A stretch of DNA of 64,000 nucleotides from Odobenus rosmarus divergens (GCF_000321225.1 NW_004450480.1:919980-983979), one strand, 5' to 3'. Counted from the stretch's first letter, positions 1 to 12,179 are shown. Notes: a model not told the origin generated them from the sequence alone. Program-made: numbers and translations.

Positions 1-119
1 TGCCTCGGGGCTGGGCACAGGAGGGTTGCCAGGAGCCACTCCGCGGTGAGGCAAGAGAAAGCCCAGAGGTGTGAGGGCGGGCGCTGACGCTCACGAAGCT
101 GCCCGTGGACAAACACTTC

Positions 120-194
120 CCTTTTTTCTCCCCACAGGTAGAAAATTCTAAGGTGCATTTTATATGGCATCTCAAAGCATCCCCAGGGGGATAG
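120..194 (+). other. Candidate splice acceptor and short open segment, unassigned
   Basis: A pyrimidine-rich run ends in CCCCACAG at 130-137, a good match to a 3' splice acceptor. From 138 the reading frame stays open for 18 codons and then stops at 192-194. It could be a terminal exon, a non-coding exon or a chance acceptor. The peptide resembles nothing I recognise and no matching downstream donor was found, so I infer only a possible acceptor. Confidence 0.2.
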
Positions 195-944
195 AGATCT
201 GGTGGCCCCAGGTGATGGTCTGCATCCTTCTTCCCTATTTCCATAAGCTCCTCTCAGACACCTTGAGACCTCTTCCCCAGATCAACCACAGGCACACTTG
301 TCTTCAGCTCTACGGTCAGGGAAGCTCATGCTAAGACAGGCAAACAGCACTAATGAGGAAAGAGAAGAATTCAAGTCAGGAAAAGCAATATTAGAAAGGC
401 TTACTCTCCCTCCTGGTCTTACTTGGACCGTAATGGGGCTTGTTCAGGCTCCTAGTACTCTCACTTTTTCTACTTTGTTCTAGATATTGCCAAGAGGAGA
501 CCCCTAGTTCTGTCTGGAGTGAGCGCTTATTTAAACACCGCGACTGGATCCTCTCAGGGCAGTGAGTGGTTCCCAGGGGGGGTGCTCTACCCCCCCTCCC
601 CACAATGAATGCTCACCCACTCTTGGGGACTGGCCAGGCCTTAAAGCTAAGGGGGAAGGCACTTGGATTTCTGCCTCGGAGACCGTGAGTGGGCTTCATG
701 ACACAGTGAACTTCCTGGCAGATAAACTTCCTGGCAGCCTCTTTTGTCAGTCCTTGGGTTGGTTTCCTTGGCCCCCAAAGCCCTGCCTTTATGCCCTCCC
801 TTTGTATCTCTCTTAATGGGCTTCCCTGAAGAATCTTCTTCCTAGTTCAAGCCCCATCACCACTTGCCTGAAGCATGGTTACACCCTTCTAGCTAACATG
901 CTGCTTTTACTGATGTTCTCACCTAGTAAATATCTCATGCAACT
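195..944. other. Unique-looking non-coding sequence
   Basis: I recognise no repeat family and no exon here. The short reading frames have no domain-like character. Confidence 0.4.
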
Positions 945-1405
945 TTTTAAAAAATTGTGAGTCAGATTATTTCACCTCTCTGCTTAGAATAATCCATTGG
1001 CTTCCCATCGTACTCAGAATAAAATACAAACCCTCCACAGCAGTCTACAAGGCCCTCCATGATTTAATCTCTCTCCCCTGCTCACTGCATTCCAGTCACA
1101 CTGGCCCCTTCTCTATTCCTAAAACCTTCCAGGCATGTTCTTACTTCCCTGACCTGTGTTCTAGCCATACCCTCTGCCTAGGAATGCTCTCCCCCTAGAT
1201 GTTCACATGGCTGGCTCCTTCTCGACCTTCTGGCTCAGCTGAAAGACAGACTCCAAAAACAGACTTTCCTTCAGAGTTAATCCAAAGTAACACTTCCTCT
1301 CCAGATTATATTCTTTCAATTACCTCTTTTATGATCCCTATGGACACTCACACAGTTGCTATAGACATGCAATAAATGTTTCCTGAATGAATAAATGAAT
1401 GAAAG
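945..1405 (+). mobile_element. L2 LINE 3' end
   Basis: The order of segments matches the mammalian L2 3' region: a cytosine-rich stretch with CTTCCCATCGTACTCAGAAT near 1000, ACAAGGCCCTCCATGAT near 1048, TGCCTAGGAATGCTCT near 1175, and a terminal AATAAATG with GAATGAAT repeats near 1370-1400. Internal stops and indels show an ancient dead copy. Confidence 0.75.
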
Positions 1406-3189
1406 AACCCTGTAGCAGGCTGTGAAGTTTGCACATGTTTGGGGCATTTTAGTTACCTCCCTTATCGTTCTAAGCCACTTTCTGACTTAGATGCTTTGGA
1501 TTGCAAGAGGCGTTTGTAAATATGGGACTGGGGTTGGTCTTTCCACTCAAGCACACATTTCCCGGCTGAAGCCTCACTGATATCTGCTGCCTTTGCAGAG
1601 TTGCACACTTGAGCTGGAAGCAGAAATAAATCCCTTCCCTGTCCTCCTGCATCCCTGTCTCCAGCCACCACCACCTTCCCCTGACAGAGCCTAATCAGAA
1701 GCCAGCTAAAAGGGAACGTGACAAATGTAACCTGTAGACTTCTACCCTATATCACAGTTCAGAGGAGAAGAAGATGGGCCTGGAGATGAGAATCAAGAGG
1801 TAAATAACCAGCAGAGTGTCAAGCTTACTGATTCAACAGAGATGCAAGAGGCCTCAAACCTCAGGTTACCCCCCAGGTTATTTTTCTAAGACCTTTCCAA
1901 CATCTTTCCGCTGCAAGAACAATCCTCAGGAATCCATACACATATTCAGAAAAGCAGCAAACAAGAAGTGTTATTGTATTTGGAGAAAAAACAAACAAAC
2001 AAACAAACAAAGAACGCTGACCACAAGCAAAGACTGTAAAATAACAAATGAAAAAGTTAGAGAATAGTCAAGCATCAAAAAGTTCAGTCCTGAGTTGGTA
2101 CAATGGACAGAATGATGGTATCAGTGATTATTCTGTTGGGAAGCTGGACTCCAGGCATTTGCAAGAAGGATGAAGAAATTAACCCAGCCCCACAAGAAGA
2201 TGAGAGAAGTAGCTTTGTAGTCCTGTGGCATGACGCTTTGACCCTTCAAGGCTACTGAAATGCTTAATGTAAAATCAGGGGAAGGCCAATAAGTACACAT
2301 AAAGCCAAAATGGTAGGGAGGGGTGATAGTGGGGGAGGAGCTTTGAGTGGCACTCAAATATTCATGTGCAAGAGCCATTTCCAGCAGAAAACTCATCCCT
2401 CTACGTTCTACTCTGCCATCCTCAGCCCATGGTTTCGCTCTCAAAGTCACAAAATAGTTGTTGAAGCTCCGGCCATCAAACCAGTGTTCTAGGAAGCAGA
2501 AGGAGGAAGATGGAAAGGCAAAAAGAGCATGCGGAGACACCTGGGTCAGCTAAGAACTGGGGCCCTTCCCAGAAGCTCCACAAAACATTTGCTCACACTT
2601 CACTGGCCAGCACTTGGTCCCACTGCCATATTTAATATTGTGGGAGGAATGGAAATGTAGTCTTTCAGCAAATCACACTACCTCACCTCAAATAAAATTG
2701 GGGTTCTGTTACTAAAAGTGGAGGAAGCGGCTAACAGGTAAACTGCTAGCAGTTGTCCTGACACTAAAGATGAGGCTTCCCGGGTCAGCCAGGGAATAGT
2801 GCTGGCAATGAAGATACTTAGTTCTCCCCTGACTAGCAGGTTCCCTCCCCGCCCCCCCCGGTACTTGCCACCCTCACATACCTACCCGGGGTTGTGAGGG
2901 ATCAAAATACCCCAGGAGGTCTGTCCACGTCATCATTAGACATATCCTCTGCTCCACTAATTGGACGATATCCTTTACCTGAGGAAAGCAAATGCCTGCT
3001 CCCCACAGAGGTCTGAGGGAACATATGGTTTCTGCTGACCTGCTAATTTACCATGGATCACCCAAACCCTCTAGAAATTTGCAAAATTAATTCTAGACCT
3101 CAGAGCCAGCAGGTATAAGGTTACTAATACCACCTTACTGCCTGAGTGGTCAGCAACAACTCAGCACTGTGAATAATTAATAACAATAT
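1406..3189. other. Non-coding sequence without a recognised gene
   Basis: An (AAAC)n run lies at about 1988-2011. A C-rich homopolymer-like patch is at about 2846-2861. I see no exon structure; the 139-codon minus-strand frame near 2121-2540 has no recognisable motif. Confidence 0.4.
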
Positions 3190-3425
3190 GAATAACATCA
3201 ATAGCCATCTTTCATTGATTGTTGACTATGTGCCAAGCATTGTGCTGGGCATTTTGCCTCCAGAGACTGGCTTTGGAGTATTAAATAGGTAATGCATGAC
3301 ACAGGCTCAGCAGATGTTTAGATTAATGTCTTATTTGACACTGTCCAGTTAGTAAATGGCAGAGCTAGGATTAAACCCAGGTCTTCCTGGCACCAACTCT
3401 CATGATTTTTTGCGTAACTGCCACT
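3190..3425 (-). mobile_element. MIR SINE, antisense
   Basis: It carries the antisense MIR order: ACTATGTGCCAAGCATTGTG near 3227, then AGTAAATGGCAGAGCTAGGA near 3352 and AAACCCAGGTCTTCCTGGC near 3374. The middle is diverged. The copy ends directly beside the 90-bp tandem duplication. Confidence 0.7.
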
Positions 3426-3426
3426 G

Positions 3427-3606
3427 GCTGAGGCTAAGTCATGTATCAAGCCTTTATATCAGTTAAAATATAGGTTCTTGGTTTTAACAAAGACCAAGTA
3501 AGAGTCATTTAGATAAGCTGAGGCTAAGTCATGTATCAAGCCTTTATATCAGTTAAAATATAGGTTCTTGGTTTTAACAAAGACCAAGTAAGAGTCATTT
3601 AGATAA
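3427..3606. repeat. Exact tandem duplication, two 90-bp units
   Basis: Units 3427-3516 and 3517-3606 are identical base for base, and the match extends one base further (3607). The first mismatch is at 3608. The unit is not a microsatellite motif. Identity in otherwise neutral-looking DNA implies a very recent duplication or an assembly artefact. Confidence 0.97.
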
Positions 3607-3607
3607 G

Positions 3608-5539
3608 TTCTGCTTCGAGTCCAAGTTCAAGTAGATGGCAGGTCTGACAGGGGGTAGGGGCTGGTAGTACAGCTCTGTTCCACACAGAGATAGAAGGACA
3701 CAGACCTCTTTCACCTTCATGCTCTGGAAGTCATGCAGAGGATGTGACTGCTGGTTGATACATAAGTTGGACCCAGGCAATCAGTGGCTCCTTAACCACC
3801 CTTCACCCCCCCCACTGGCCATCCTTGGAATTTATGTTCTGCCCAGCCTTCCCTCAGTAGGAGCCATTTCAAGGGCTCAGCCTTCAGAGGATGCAGAGGT
3901 CTGCCTCTTTCTTCAATCTCCTCTCGCCCTCCATTTAAGGGGATCAGTTTCAGATTTCACCTGGGGAAGTCCCTAGGTTGCAAACCAATGACTGGATTAT
4001 TGCCTTCACCCCCAGGGTTGACAGTGGCTCATCACCACTTCCTTGTTCCAGAGTTCAAGGCAAGGAGGGAAGAAAAAGTAGGTGTTTTCTCTCAATGGGA
4101 ACAGCTAGAACCTGCACATACCACTTCCTCTCCCATGCCTCGAGGTGGATTAGGCCGAACTTGGTCACATGGCCACACCAAACACAAGGCAGGCTGGGAA
4201 ATGTAGTCTCTACAGCAGCAGCCACATGCCCAGAGAAAACGCATGGGTTATTACCAACAGGAAGAAGGGAACTGGGGATTAAGGGACAAAAAGTAGTCTC
4301 TGCCATCTTCCTGGATTGCATCCTATGGAGAGAGGGATAATCTGGTCTTCTGGTTCAGAGGGAGAGACGGGCACTGCCCCATCAAGACCACACAAAATGG
4401 GGGGCTCCCCTAATAGACTGGGGGAAGGATGGAAGTGGGACAACCCAAAACTATAACTGCTGTCGCGCTCAGTAATTACTTTCTGATGGAAAAAAGGAAC
4501 CTTAAGAGTGGCAGGGAGACAAGCTGTTATCATCATAAGAAAAACAGAAGTCCTTGCTATTCATGGCACCCAAGCTACATCTATCCTTTCCTGCTTTTGA
4601 CTCACAATCCTTTTTCAAACTCCTTTCCTCAGAGCACACAGGGTGGGTAAACTTTGGGTTTCCAAATGGAGGAAGAGGTGTCTGGCTCTGTGGGGAAGCA
4701 ACCACTCCAGATCCTCCCTCTGGACCCAGACCCAGGGGTAGTAGATATCTCGACGGACCTCAGATGGATGGAGCCACCAAGGATACAGCCTATAGTGGGG
4801 GGATGGCCAGGCCTGGCATTTATTCCAAGTTCATGATCAACACATGCAGGCTGACCTCCTTAGGCCTTCCTACAGGTGCCTGGGAATAATTCTAGGTCAA
4901 GTAAGGATTCACAAGACCCAGACTAAGCCTCAAAAGTCCTCTCACTGATAATTATTTGCACAACCATAGTATACCCTCCGTAAACGGTGGCCCTAGGCCT
5001 GCCTCTGTACATATTGTCTCTGGTTCTAACATCCACTGCAGCAGGGGCTGTCAGTGCTCTTTCCACACTCCCTTCTCCTTACTGCTTTCAGACACACTGT
5101 CCTGCTCCCAACCATCACACCTGCATTTCTCTGCCAAGGGCTTTCTGGGGCTGGCAGTCCTAGTTTGCCAAACACAGGAGACAAGGGAGGCACCTAGGAA
5201 TTATCACTCCACCTCTCAGAAGCAGCCCTCGATTGGTGACTCTTGGGAGCTGGTGTATAAACACCCCAGCTCCCTCACCCCTCGGATGAGATCACTGTGC
5301 TGTGCTGCACTATGGGGCATGTATGCACTGTGTTGGTTTCTGAGTTTCCCCACTGGGATGGAGCTCTACTAGTCCACTGGAATAGCTGGACTGATAACAT
5401 ACTTCTTGTCTACCTTCCTTTCCTTATCTCATTTCCTGACTCCACCGCTCTTTCCTGCGCTTCCCAAATAAACGACTTGCAATCTACCTCAGGATAAGCT
5501 TCTGGATGGACCCAAGAAAGACCAGCACTGTGAGAAGTA
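3608..5539. other. Non-coding sequence, possible old repeat fragments
   Basis: A segment at about 4150-4320 has a familiar old-repeat texture (ACATGGCCACACC followed by GGCTGGGAAATGTAGTC), but I cannot name the family. Frames of 111-138 codons at 4554-5372 have no domain or splice context and are treated as chance. Confidence 0.35.
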
Positions 5540-5772
5540 AGCTACAACAGGCTGGCACAGGTTCTGGAGTCAGCGTGACCCAGACTTGAAGTCTGGCTTC
5601 ATCACTTACTAGCTGAGTGATGCTGGGAAAATTATTTGACTTGCTGGTGCCTCGATTTCCTCATCTGTAAAATGGGGCCAATTATACCAGCCTTGCAGGA
5701 CTGTAAAATTTTAAATGAAACAATTCCTCTAATGTCCCTAGCACTGTTGGGAGTACATAGCAAGCACTCAAG
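5540..5772 (+). mobile_element. MIR SINE, sense
   Basis: Nearly full MIR structure. TTCTGGAGTCAG near 5563 is followed by CTTACTAGCTGAGTGATGCT near 5606. Next come the core CCTCGATTTCCTCATCTGTA near 5651 and a diverged 3' part ending in AGCAAGCACTCAA near 5759. Confidence 0.85.
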
Positions 5773-5774
5773 GG

Positions 5775-5915
5775 TCAGTTTCCATTTCTTCTCATGTCTG
5801 TTTTATGAATGAGGACACTGAGGCTCAGGGAGGTTCCCTGACTTATAAATGGAGTTAAATGATGGACCTTGGGTTCAAACACAAATATCTTTCTGGTTCC
5901 AAACCTACTTATAGA
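5775..5915 (-). mobile_element. MIR-family fragment, antisense
   Basis: GAGGACACTGAGGCTCAGGG near 5811 is the antisense MIR core, followed by a degraded TGGACCTTGGGTTCAAACAC. It abuts a sense MIR. Confidence 0.55.
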
Positions 5916-6712
5916 GTCTCACTTATTTACTCCAGGGTCTAAATTACCTGATTTCATACCCCAAATCATGCGAAACTTCCAATTCCCAGGTCTTCCTTCC
6001 ACATTGTGCTATGCGGACAACACATCTGGTTTCTGATTCTCAGAGATTCCCACATTCTGGTGCCATTCATGCCCTTTGCTATTTATGTCCTCTGTCTGGG
6101 GGCATGGCTTCCTCTCCCTCATCCAACTGTGACGTTCTTCTACTTTGGGCACAAAGATTTTCACAAGCTCATTTCTGATTAAAACACGATATCACTAAGA
6201 AGAGATAAATAGCCAGCAGAAGAAAGCTGACAGGTAAGTCAGGGCAGAGCAGATGTACATGGAAGTGTTTTACCCTCAAACACACCAGGTTCCCCATTTA
6301 CCTTTGAGGAGAGTGCTCAGAGCTTCAAATGTGGGGTGCAACCCTGCAGAGCCCCTGCTTGAGTGACAGAGCAGAGGCCATGAAAGGGAAGAGATACTGA
6401 GGGTTTGACTGCTTTGACTCATGGTGTCGTGCTCCCCCACAGCCAGCCAAGACCGAACAGCAGCAAAGCAGAGGCACAGTCACAAACGAAAACTGAAGTC
6501 ATGCCACCAAACGTACTCAGATGTTTATAATTAGAAATCTGGAAAAGAGTTATTTCATGTCAACAAACATTTAAGTTTGGGGTCATTTTAAAAAAATATG
6601 ATTTTATTACAAGACATGTAAGCAAACATATACACACACATATAGAGATAAGAGAGACATAACCCTTCAGGGGTTGGACTCTGACAGGTCCTAGGTGTGC
6701 CCCGTATCTAGA
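5916..6712. other. Unique-looking non-coding sequence
   Basis: No repeat or exon is recognised. A short TACACACACATATA patch lies near 6631. Confidence 0.35.
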
Positions 6713-6815
6713 GTAGGTGACCAGCTTATTTCCCGTTTGCCTGGGATTTTCCCATGTTTAGTGCTTCCCAGGAGTGTTCTCAGCCCCGACCTAATCAGGA
6801 TAGTTGGTCACCCAG
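6713..6815. mobile_element. Miniature inverted-repeat element candidate
   Basis: The ends GTAGGTGACCA (6713-6723) and TTGGTCACCCAG (6804-6815) form an imperfect inverted pair about 100 bp apart. This resembles a short non-autonomous DNA transposon and echoes the element at 14978-15062. The family is not named. Confidence 0.4.
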
Positions 6816-7935
6816 TTAGGAAAGAAACCTGACTCTCAGATCTTTTTTTTAAAATGCAAATCTCTTCAGGCAGTTTAAAACAATCCACCAATCACTGCAG
6901 GGGTTCTGGCTGCTTCTCATAGGATACCCCACTAAAATAGTCCCCACTTTAAGAATCCATAAGGATCTTTTACTGAAGGAATCAGAAATTCAGACACCTA
7001 AGGGCCAAGACTTCAGTGAGTGACAAAGATCATTTGCACAAAAGCTTTCCATCTACTCTTTACTTACACAACGAAATACATTCCCATTCTTCTAGAACCC
7101 TACAGCCCATTCAGTCCTTAACCTTCCCTTCTTGGATAGACATGGGATGGACAACTATTTCTCCACCCGAGCAAAACTGCCCAAGCATGATGAAAAACAA
7201 GAGCAAACCTCATTTGGCCTCAGTGGTAGGGACTATGGTTTTCTTAGACTGATTTCCTCCAGAAGCTTGGACGAGGATTCAACTGTAAGGTGTTTATCTG
7301 AGAGGCCATCCCAGGGAACAGCAGTAGGAGAGTGGGGAAATGAGAAAAAGAATGACAGACCACTAAAAAACGAGTGTCCTATTAAGTCAACTGTCACTGT
7401 AGGTGACTAGAGATTAACCCCATGGCAAGCTCTCGAAACTGGTGTAGAATAACACCTTGGTTATCTCACCAGATGGGCAAGGAAGCTCAGGTGTCTGTAC
7501 GCTGAACCTTTCATCACTGGAAGGGTGGGCATTGACTCCGGGGCCCTCACCCCCACCACTTCCACAGTCAGAGAGACTCCTCAGACAGATGAACACAGGT
7601 GCTGGCAGTGGGAAGTCAAGCTGGCCTGCGCTGAAGTTGAAGGGCAAGGATATGGGCTGGGCACCAGCAGCATCTGCTACAGCAAATCAATGATAGAACC
7701 TATGGGCCGCCATTACTCAGCGCTAGCCAACTGTTGCCATGAGGGAATGCAGCCAGCATTGATAAAGCTTCTGAATTTTTAAAAGAAACCTGGAATCCAG
7801 AATTCTTGAGGAACCTCCTGATTCATTATTGCTGATGATTAATTCAATTTTTTTTTTTTTTAAACTCTCTGGGGATTAATGGAGTTCTTTGTAGGCAGAC
7901 TTCAACCGGTGGGCACACAGTGCGCATCCACTAAC
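6816..7935. other. Non-coding sequence without a recognised gene
   Basis: Several overlapping 60-90-codon frames at 7016-7780 lack any conserved motif. A T-run is at about 7849-7861. Confidence 0.35.
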
Positions 7936-7939
7936 CTAG

Positions 7940-8035
7940 GTGCAGCCCCTTATTTTATAGATGGGGAAAGCAGGGCCCGAGAGGGAAGTGACTCAAAGAT
8001 TGAACTGCTGAACCCAGTGCACCATAACTCCCAGG
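7940..8035 (-). mobile_element. MIR fragment, antisense
   Basis: ATTTTATAGATGGGGAAAGC, then GAGAGGGAAGTGACTCAAAG and TGAACCCAGTGC follow the antisense MIR order. Confidence 0.5.
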
Positions 8036-8239
8036 CCAGGGTCTCCCCTGACCCACCGTGCCGCCTACACTAGCAAACCTCCCCCCTCCCTCCACACACC
8101 TATCCTCGACAGGCGGCAGCCTCATGGCCACCTTCCACTCCACTTAGAGCACAGAAGTCTTGTGCTGTCCAACAACTCCTTACAATACTTTGTATTACTA
8201 GAAATCAGATTCCTCATGATTCTTAACTTTACAGAATGT

Positions 8240-8475
8240 TACACAGGGCTCATTTTGTCCTGGGTACCCTCCTAAGTATTTTATGTATAATTCCCTTAAT
8301 TTTCAAAGCAACCCTCTCATGTAAGGACTATTAGTTTCCTCATTTTAAGGACAGAAAACCAAGGCACAGAGAGATTAAGATACTTGCCTACATTAGAGTA
8401 GTTAGCTGCAGAGCTAGGAGACAAATCCAGGCAGCTGGCTCCAGAGTCCATGGGCCACTCACTGCCTCTGAACTA
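8240..8475 (-). mobile_element. MIR SINE, antisense
   Basis: CTAAGTATTTTATGTATAAT, AAGCAACCCTCTCATGTAAG, AAGGCACAGAGAGATTAAGA and a terminal GGCTCCAGAGTCCATG give most of an antisense MIR. Confidence 0.75.
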
Positions 8476-8528
8476 ACTATCTAGTTAGGCTTTTTAAATA
8501 TCCTGATTGGTCCTTTCCCCCATTACAA

Positions 8529-8969
8529 CAGGAGTTAGCCAAGAACAGTCCTATAAGCCATCTCCTGCCCACTGCTTGTTTTTCTAAATAAAGTTTTATT
8601 ATTGGATGCCTTGGTCAGTTAAGCATCTGACTCTTGGTTTTGGCTTAGATGGTGTTCTCAGGGTCATGAGATGGAGCCCCCTGTGGGGCTCAGGGCTTAG
8701 CAGGGAGTCTGCTTGAGATTCTTTCCCTCTCCCTCTGCCCCTCCCCATGCTCACTCTCTCTCTCTCTCTCAAATAAAAAATAAATAAAATCTTTAAAAAT
8801 CAATCAATCACGTTTTATTGGAATCTAGCTTCACCCATTATTTTACATATACTCTATGACTATTCTTGCCCTACAAAGACAGAGTTAAGTAGGTGAACAC
8901 AGACCATATGGCTCACAAAGCCTAATACATTTAGTCCCTGGCCCTTCACAAAAAGTTTGCTGACCCCTG
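8529..8969 (-). mobile_element. hAT-Charlie-type miniature element, split by a SINE
   Basis: The right end GTTTGCTGACCCCTG (8955-8969) and a degraded left end near 8529 form terminal inverted repeats. Between them lie AAATAAAGTTTTATT, GACCATATGGCTCACAAAGC and AGTCCCTGGCCCTTCACAAA, typical of non-autonomous Charlie elements. A carnivore SINE occupies 8601-8811, so the DNA element is older. Exact subfamily is uncertain. Confidence 0.7.
8601..8811 (+). mobile_element. Carnivore tRNA-derived SINE
   Basis: The head GATGCCTTGGTCAGTTAAGC is followed by GGGTCATGAGATGGAGCCCC, a CT-rich body with (TC)n, and the tail AATAAAAAATAAATAAAATC. GTTTTATT at 8593-8600 and again at 8812-8819 is the target-site duplication, placing the insertion inside the Charlie-type element. 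Confidence 0.9.
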
Positions 8970-9344
8970 CATTCTGGACTTGCCAAGCACTCCTGATTGC
9001 AGGTTTCTTGATTATGTTGCTTAATCATAATGCAGAAAATCCTATAATCCCCCCAAAGCCTTAGCATACGCAGTGATGAATTCGCAGGTTAGAGTTCCAG
9101 AAACTGCAATTGTGCAGAATATGTCTGGGAATCTAGGAATTAGCAAAAGTACCCTCAGGACCCCATTTAAGGAAAAAGATACCCAAAATACGACCTGTAA
9201 AAGAAGCAGACACCTAATCTTGGGTCCTGACCTGGGTGAAGATCTTTAAAGCAAGGGGATGGACAGAAATACCCAAATATAGGCAGAAAGGAGAAACAGA
9301 ACAGGAGGCAACTCTTGCAATTAGCTATCAACAAGCATTGTTGC

Positions 9345-9510
9345 ACTGACAGACAGGGGGTCAAATCCCGGCTCTGCCGCTTACTCCTCATTTCTTAAAC
9401 TTCAATTTTCTCACCCATAAATCTGGAGAAATAATCTCATTTCTTGGGGGGTTAGGCAGATTACCAAAACTATAACGTACATGAAGTTCTCAGCACCCCA
9501 TGCGAGATTT
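9345..9510 (+). mobile_element. MIR fragment, sense
   Basis: TCAAATCCCGGCTCTGCCGC near 9361 and TTCAATTTTCTCACCCATAA near 9401 match the sense MIR core; the 3' half is diverged. Confidence 0.6.
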
Positions 9511-10145
9511 GCTAACTAGTCAGGGGAGCCCTATGATTAGGAATACCCGTAACCATAAAAGAATAGAAATGGGTTATTACTTATACAGAGGCACTCAGCC
9601 CCACAATTCAGCTGTCTAAAGAGTAACAGGATGATGGCAAGGAACAAAAAGCAGTGTTTGGCATGAGGAGGCCAAATTCAGGAATGATCTAACCACCTTT
9701 ATATACTCCATGTAAAAAAGTAAAGAAGCGTGTGCCATGTTTTCATCAAAAATAGTTCAAGCAAAAAAATAACGTGGGTAGGCAGAGATAAGCTTTAATC
9801 ACCTGGAAAAAATCACTTCAGTGAAACAGATTATTTATTCCTTGACAACAGCCAGATAAATGAAACTGTTTAAGAAGGGGAAGAAGAAAGTTTGCATTGT
9901 ATACTCTGAAAGAAGACCAAGTTGTATTGTCCCCACTTATTCTTACAGTGAAAGTATTTACTGAATAGTATGAACACTTGCTGACAATCTGTCAACTTTT
10001 AAATACCCTTTATCTTTACCATTTTCACAGCTTTTCTCTGAGATCTAAAAAAGGCCAGTGATAGTTTTCTGGTATGCTCTTTCCACATACAATTAAGCAT
10101 ACTGTCAGAAAGTATAACAAGAACCACTCATGATTTGAACTGCTT
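9511..10145. other. Non-coding sequence
   Basis: I see no gene or repeat that I can name here. Confidence 0.35.
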
Positions 10146-10353
10146 AAAGCAGCTGAGTTGTTAAGTGTCTGCCTTCGGCTCAGGTCATGATCCCAGAATC
10201 CTGGGATCGAGCCCCGCATCGGGCTCCCTGCTCGGCAGAAGCCTGCTTCTCCCTCTTCCACTCCCCCTGCTGTGTTCCCTCTCTCGCTGTGTCTTTCTCT
10301 GTCAAATAAATAAAATCTTTGAAAAAGAAAAAGAAAAAAAAAAAAGCAGCTGA
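10146..10353 (+). mobile_element. Carnivore tRNA-derived SINE with target-site duplication
   Basis: The tRNA-like head is shortened; the copy starts within GTTAAGTGTCTGCCTTCGGC. It continues with TCATGATCCCAGAATCCTGG, the CT-rich body and AAATAAATAAAATC. AAAGCAGCTGA is repeated at 10146-10156 and 10343-10353 as the target-site duplication. Low divergence suggests a fairly recent insertion. Confidence 0.95.
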
Positions 10354-11842
10354 ATCATTGCAAAAGTGATTTCTTACTCTTAATTTGTTTCAATCAAACT
10401 TTTGACCTCTAAAACACTGGACACTCCCTTTTTTTTTAAGGCAGTGAAAATGCAGCTACATTGAGAACACGAAGGTATATAACACAGCAAGCTTTTTTTT
10501 CCCCTCTTCAAAGTACACTGAATTAATTTCACACAGTTGGAACAAATTACCATGCTATGTCCTCAATTTATGTGTTATGGCCCCACTGGGCTAAGGCTCT
10601 ATGGTCGCAGTCTAAGGGCACATGGTTTTCATAACTTAATCAGGATCCTGCATTTCAACTTGCCCATTTAAATGGATGCAGTTAGTTCATTGGTGATGGC
10701 CTCAAATAGCCTTATCTTTCCCACCTTACCAAAGAAGCTAATGTTTTGAGCTTTGCCTCAATACTGAAAGGTTATTAGATGACAACTTATGCCAAATATT
10801 ATTTTACTGCCCAGCAAATAATTTTACTGAATCGTTCCACCAACATACTGATAAGCAAGCCTTTTTAAGTGCATTTATTTTATACACATTTATTTATCTG
10901 GGACTTAAAAAAAATAAAATGAGGATAGTATCACAGGTGCAGGTAAGGTACCAAGTGCACACGTCTGATTGTGCAGAGCATAATGGATTAGAGATGGAGG
11001 ATAGAAGGAAGCTCAAGTGTCACTACACACTTGACAAACAGAGAGAGCTAATTAACACAGCTCAGGTCAGTCAGGCTGCTAAGATAGGATTAGAACTCAG
11101 CCTTTCTGATTCTCCACCCCTTTTTCTCCACAGCTCCTCCTTCGTCTGGCAGAACCTTACCAGAGTATTCTATTTGGATGAACCAGGGCCAGGGCTGCCT
11201 CTGTGAGCTTTGCGCCTCCCATTCAGGTCACATATGGTCCCCCTGCTCTTTTGCAAGGACTGAATTGATGGGATGGGCTCAGTCAGGTGCAACAAGGGAA
11301 GCCTGGAAACAATCCTCAGGCTGCATCCGTTGCGGGTTCCCTACCGATGCTGTCGGCTGTGATAAGCACCAGCTGGAAGATGGATGCTGGTATTCCAGAA
11401 AGACCTTTTGAATCAGGCGGGGCTGTGACTGGCCCCATGCTGTGATGGAGGCATAATTATTTCCAAGAACCGTCTGCCTAGGCTACTTGGTGATTTCCAA
11501 ACGAAAGGGCCTCCTCCTTGCAACAAAACATGCAGTGCTTCTTTGGGTTGGGGGTTGCAGTCTTGAACTTATTTCTTTTGTAGGGTCACAACGCCAAAAA
11601 CTTCTGTCTGTTAATCACTTATCTAGCAGGGCAGAAAGAAATACAATCTTTTACAAATATCGTAAAGGACAAACCACTTGACAACTTTGGATGTTTGCTC
11701 AGAATCTGTTTCAGAGGGCAGTATCCTCATTTGAAACAAGATGGGCCATTAGAGGCTCCTGGAAGGTATGTTCTCCAGAGAGAAAGCTAGACCTCTCAGG
11801 CTGAGACTGTCAGGGATAACGAAGAGCAGAAACTCTTGCAGG
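10354..11842. other. Non-coding sequence, possibly part conserved
   Basis: No exon is recognised. The part at about 11180-11520 is repeat-free, of balanced composition and without simple repeats, so it could be a conserved element, but I have no direct evidence. Confidence 0.3.
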
Positions 11843-12068
11843 GTGGTGTCAAAGAGCCCAGACTCTGTTCCGAGTTCGAATTCCAGGTCTCACTTACCAG
11901 CTGTGTGCATGTTGAACAAGTCACACAGCCCCTCCAAGCCTTGGTTCCTACCTGTGTAAAGTATGGGTAATGGTGGGTCACTGTGGAGATGGTCATCACA
12001 TACTATATGGAAAGCACTTGGCAAATGCCTGGCACTTACAGGGACTCAATAGACAGGAACTATTATTT
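11843..12068 (+). mobile_element. MIR SINE, sense, nearly full length
   Basis: GTTCGAATTCCAGGTCTCAC, ACCAGCTGTGTGCATGTTGA, a diverged core near 11940, and TGGCAAATGCCTGGCACTTA with GACTCAATAGACAGGAACTA near 12040 follow the full MIR order. Confidence 0.85.
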
Positions 12069-12179
12069 CTAGGCAGGGACCTGTTCTTTGAAGAGGCAAG
12101 TTACTCAAACTGCATGTTCCAGACTGATTCTCCGTGTTGATCAGATTACAGTTGAAATCTCCACTTTGCAGGTACAGGC

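Noticed and set aside
2121..2540. 139-codon minus-strand frame
   Set aside because: No domain or splice sites, and overlapped by an opposing frame.
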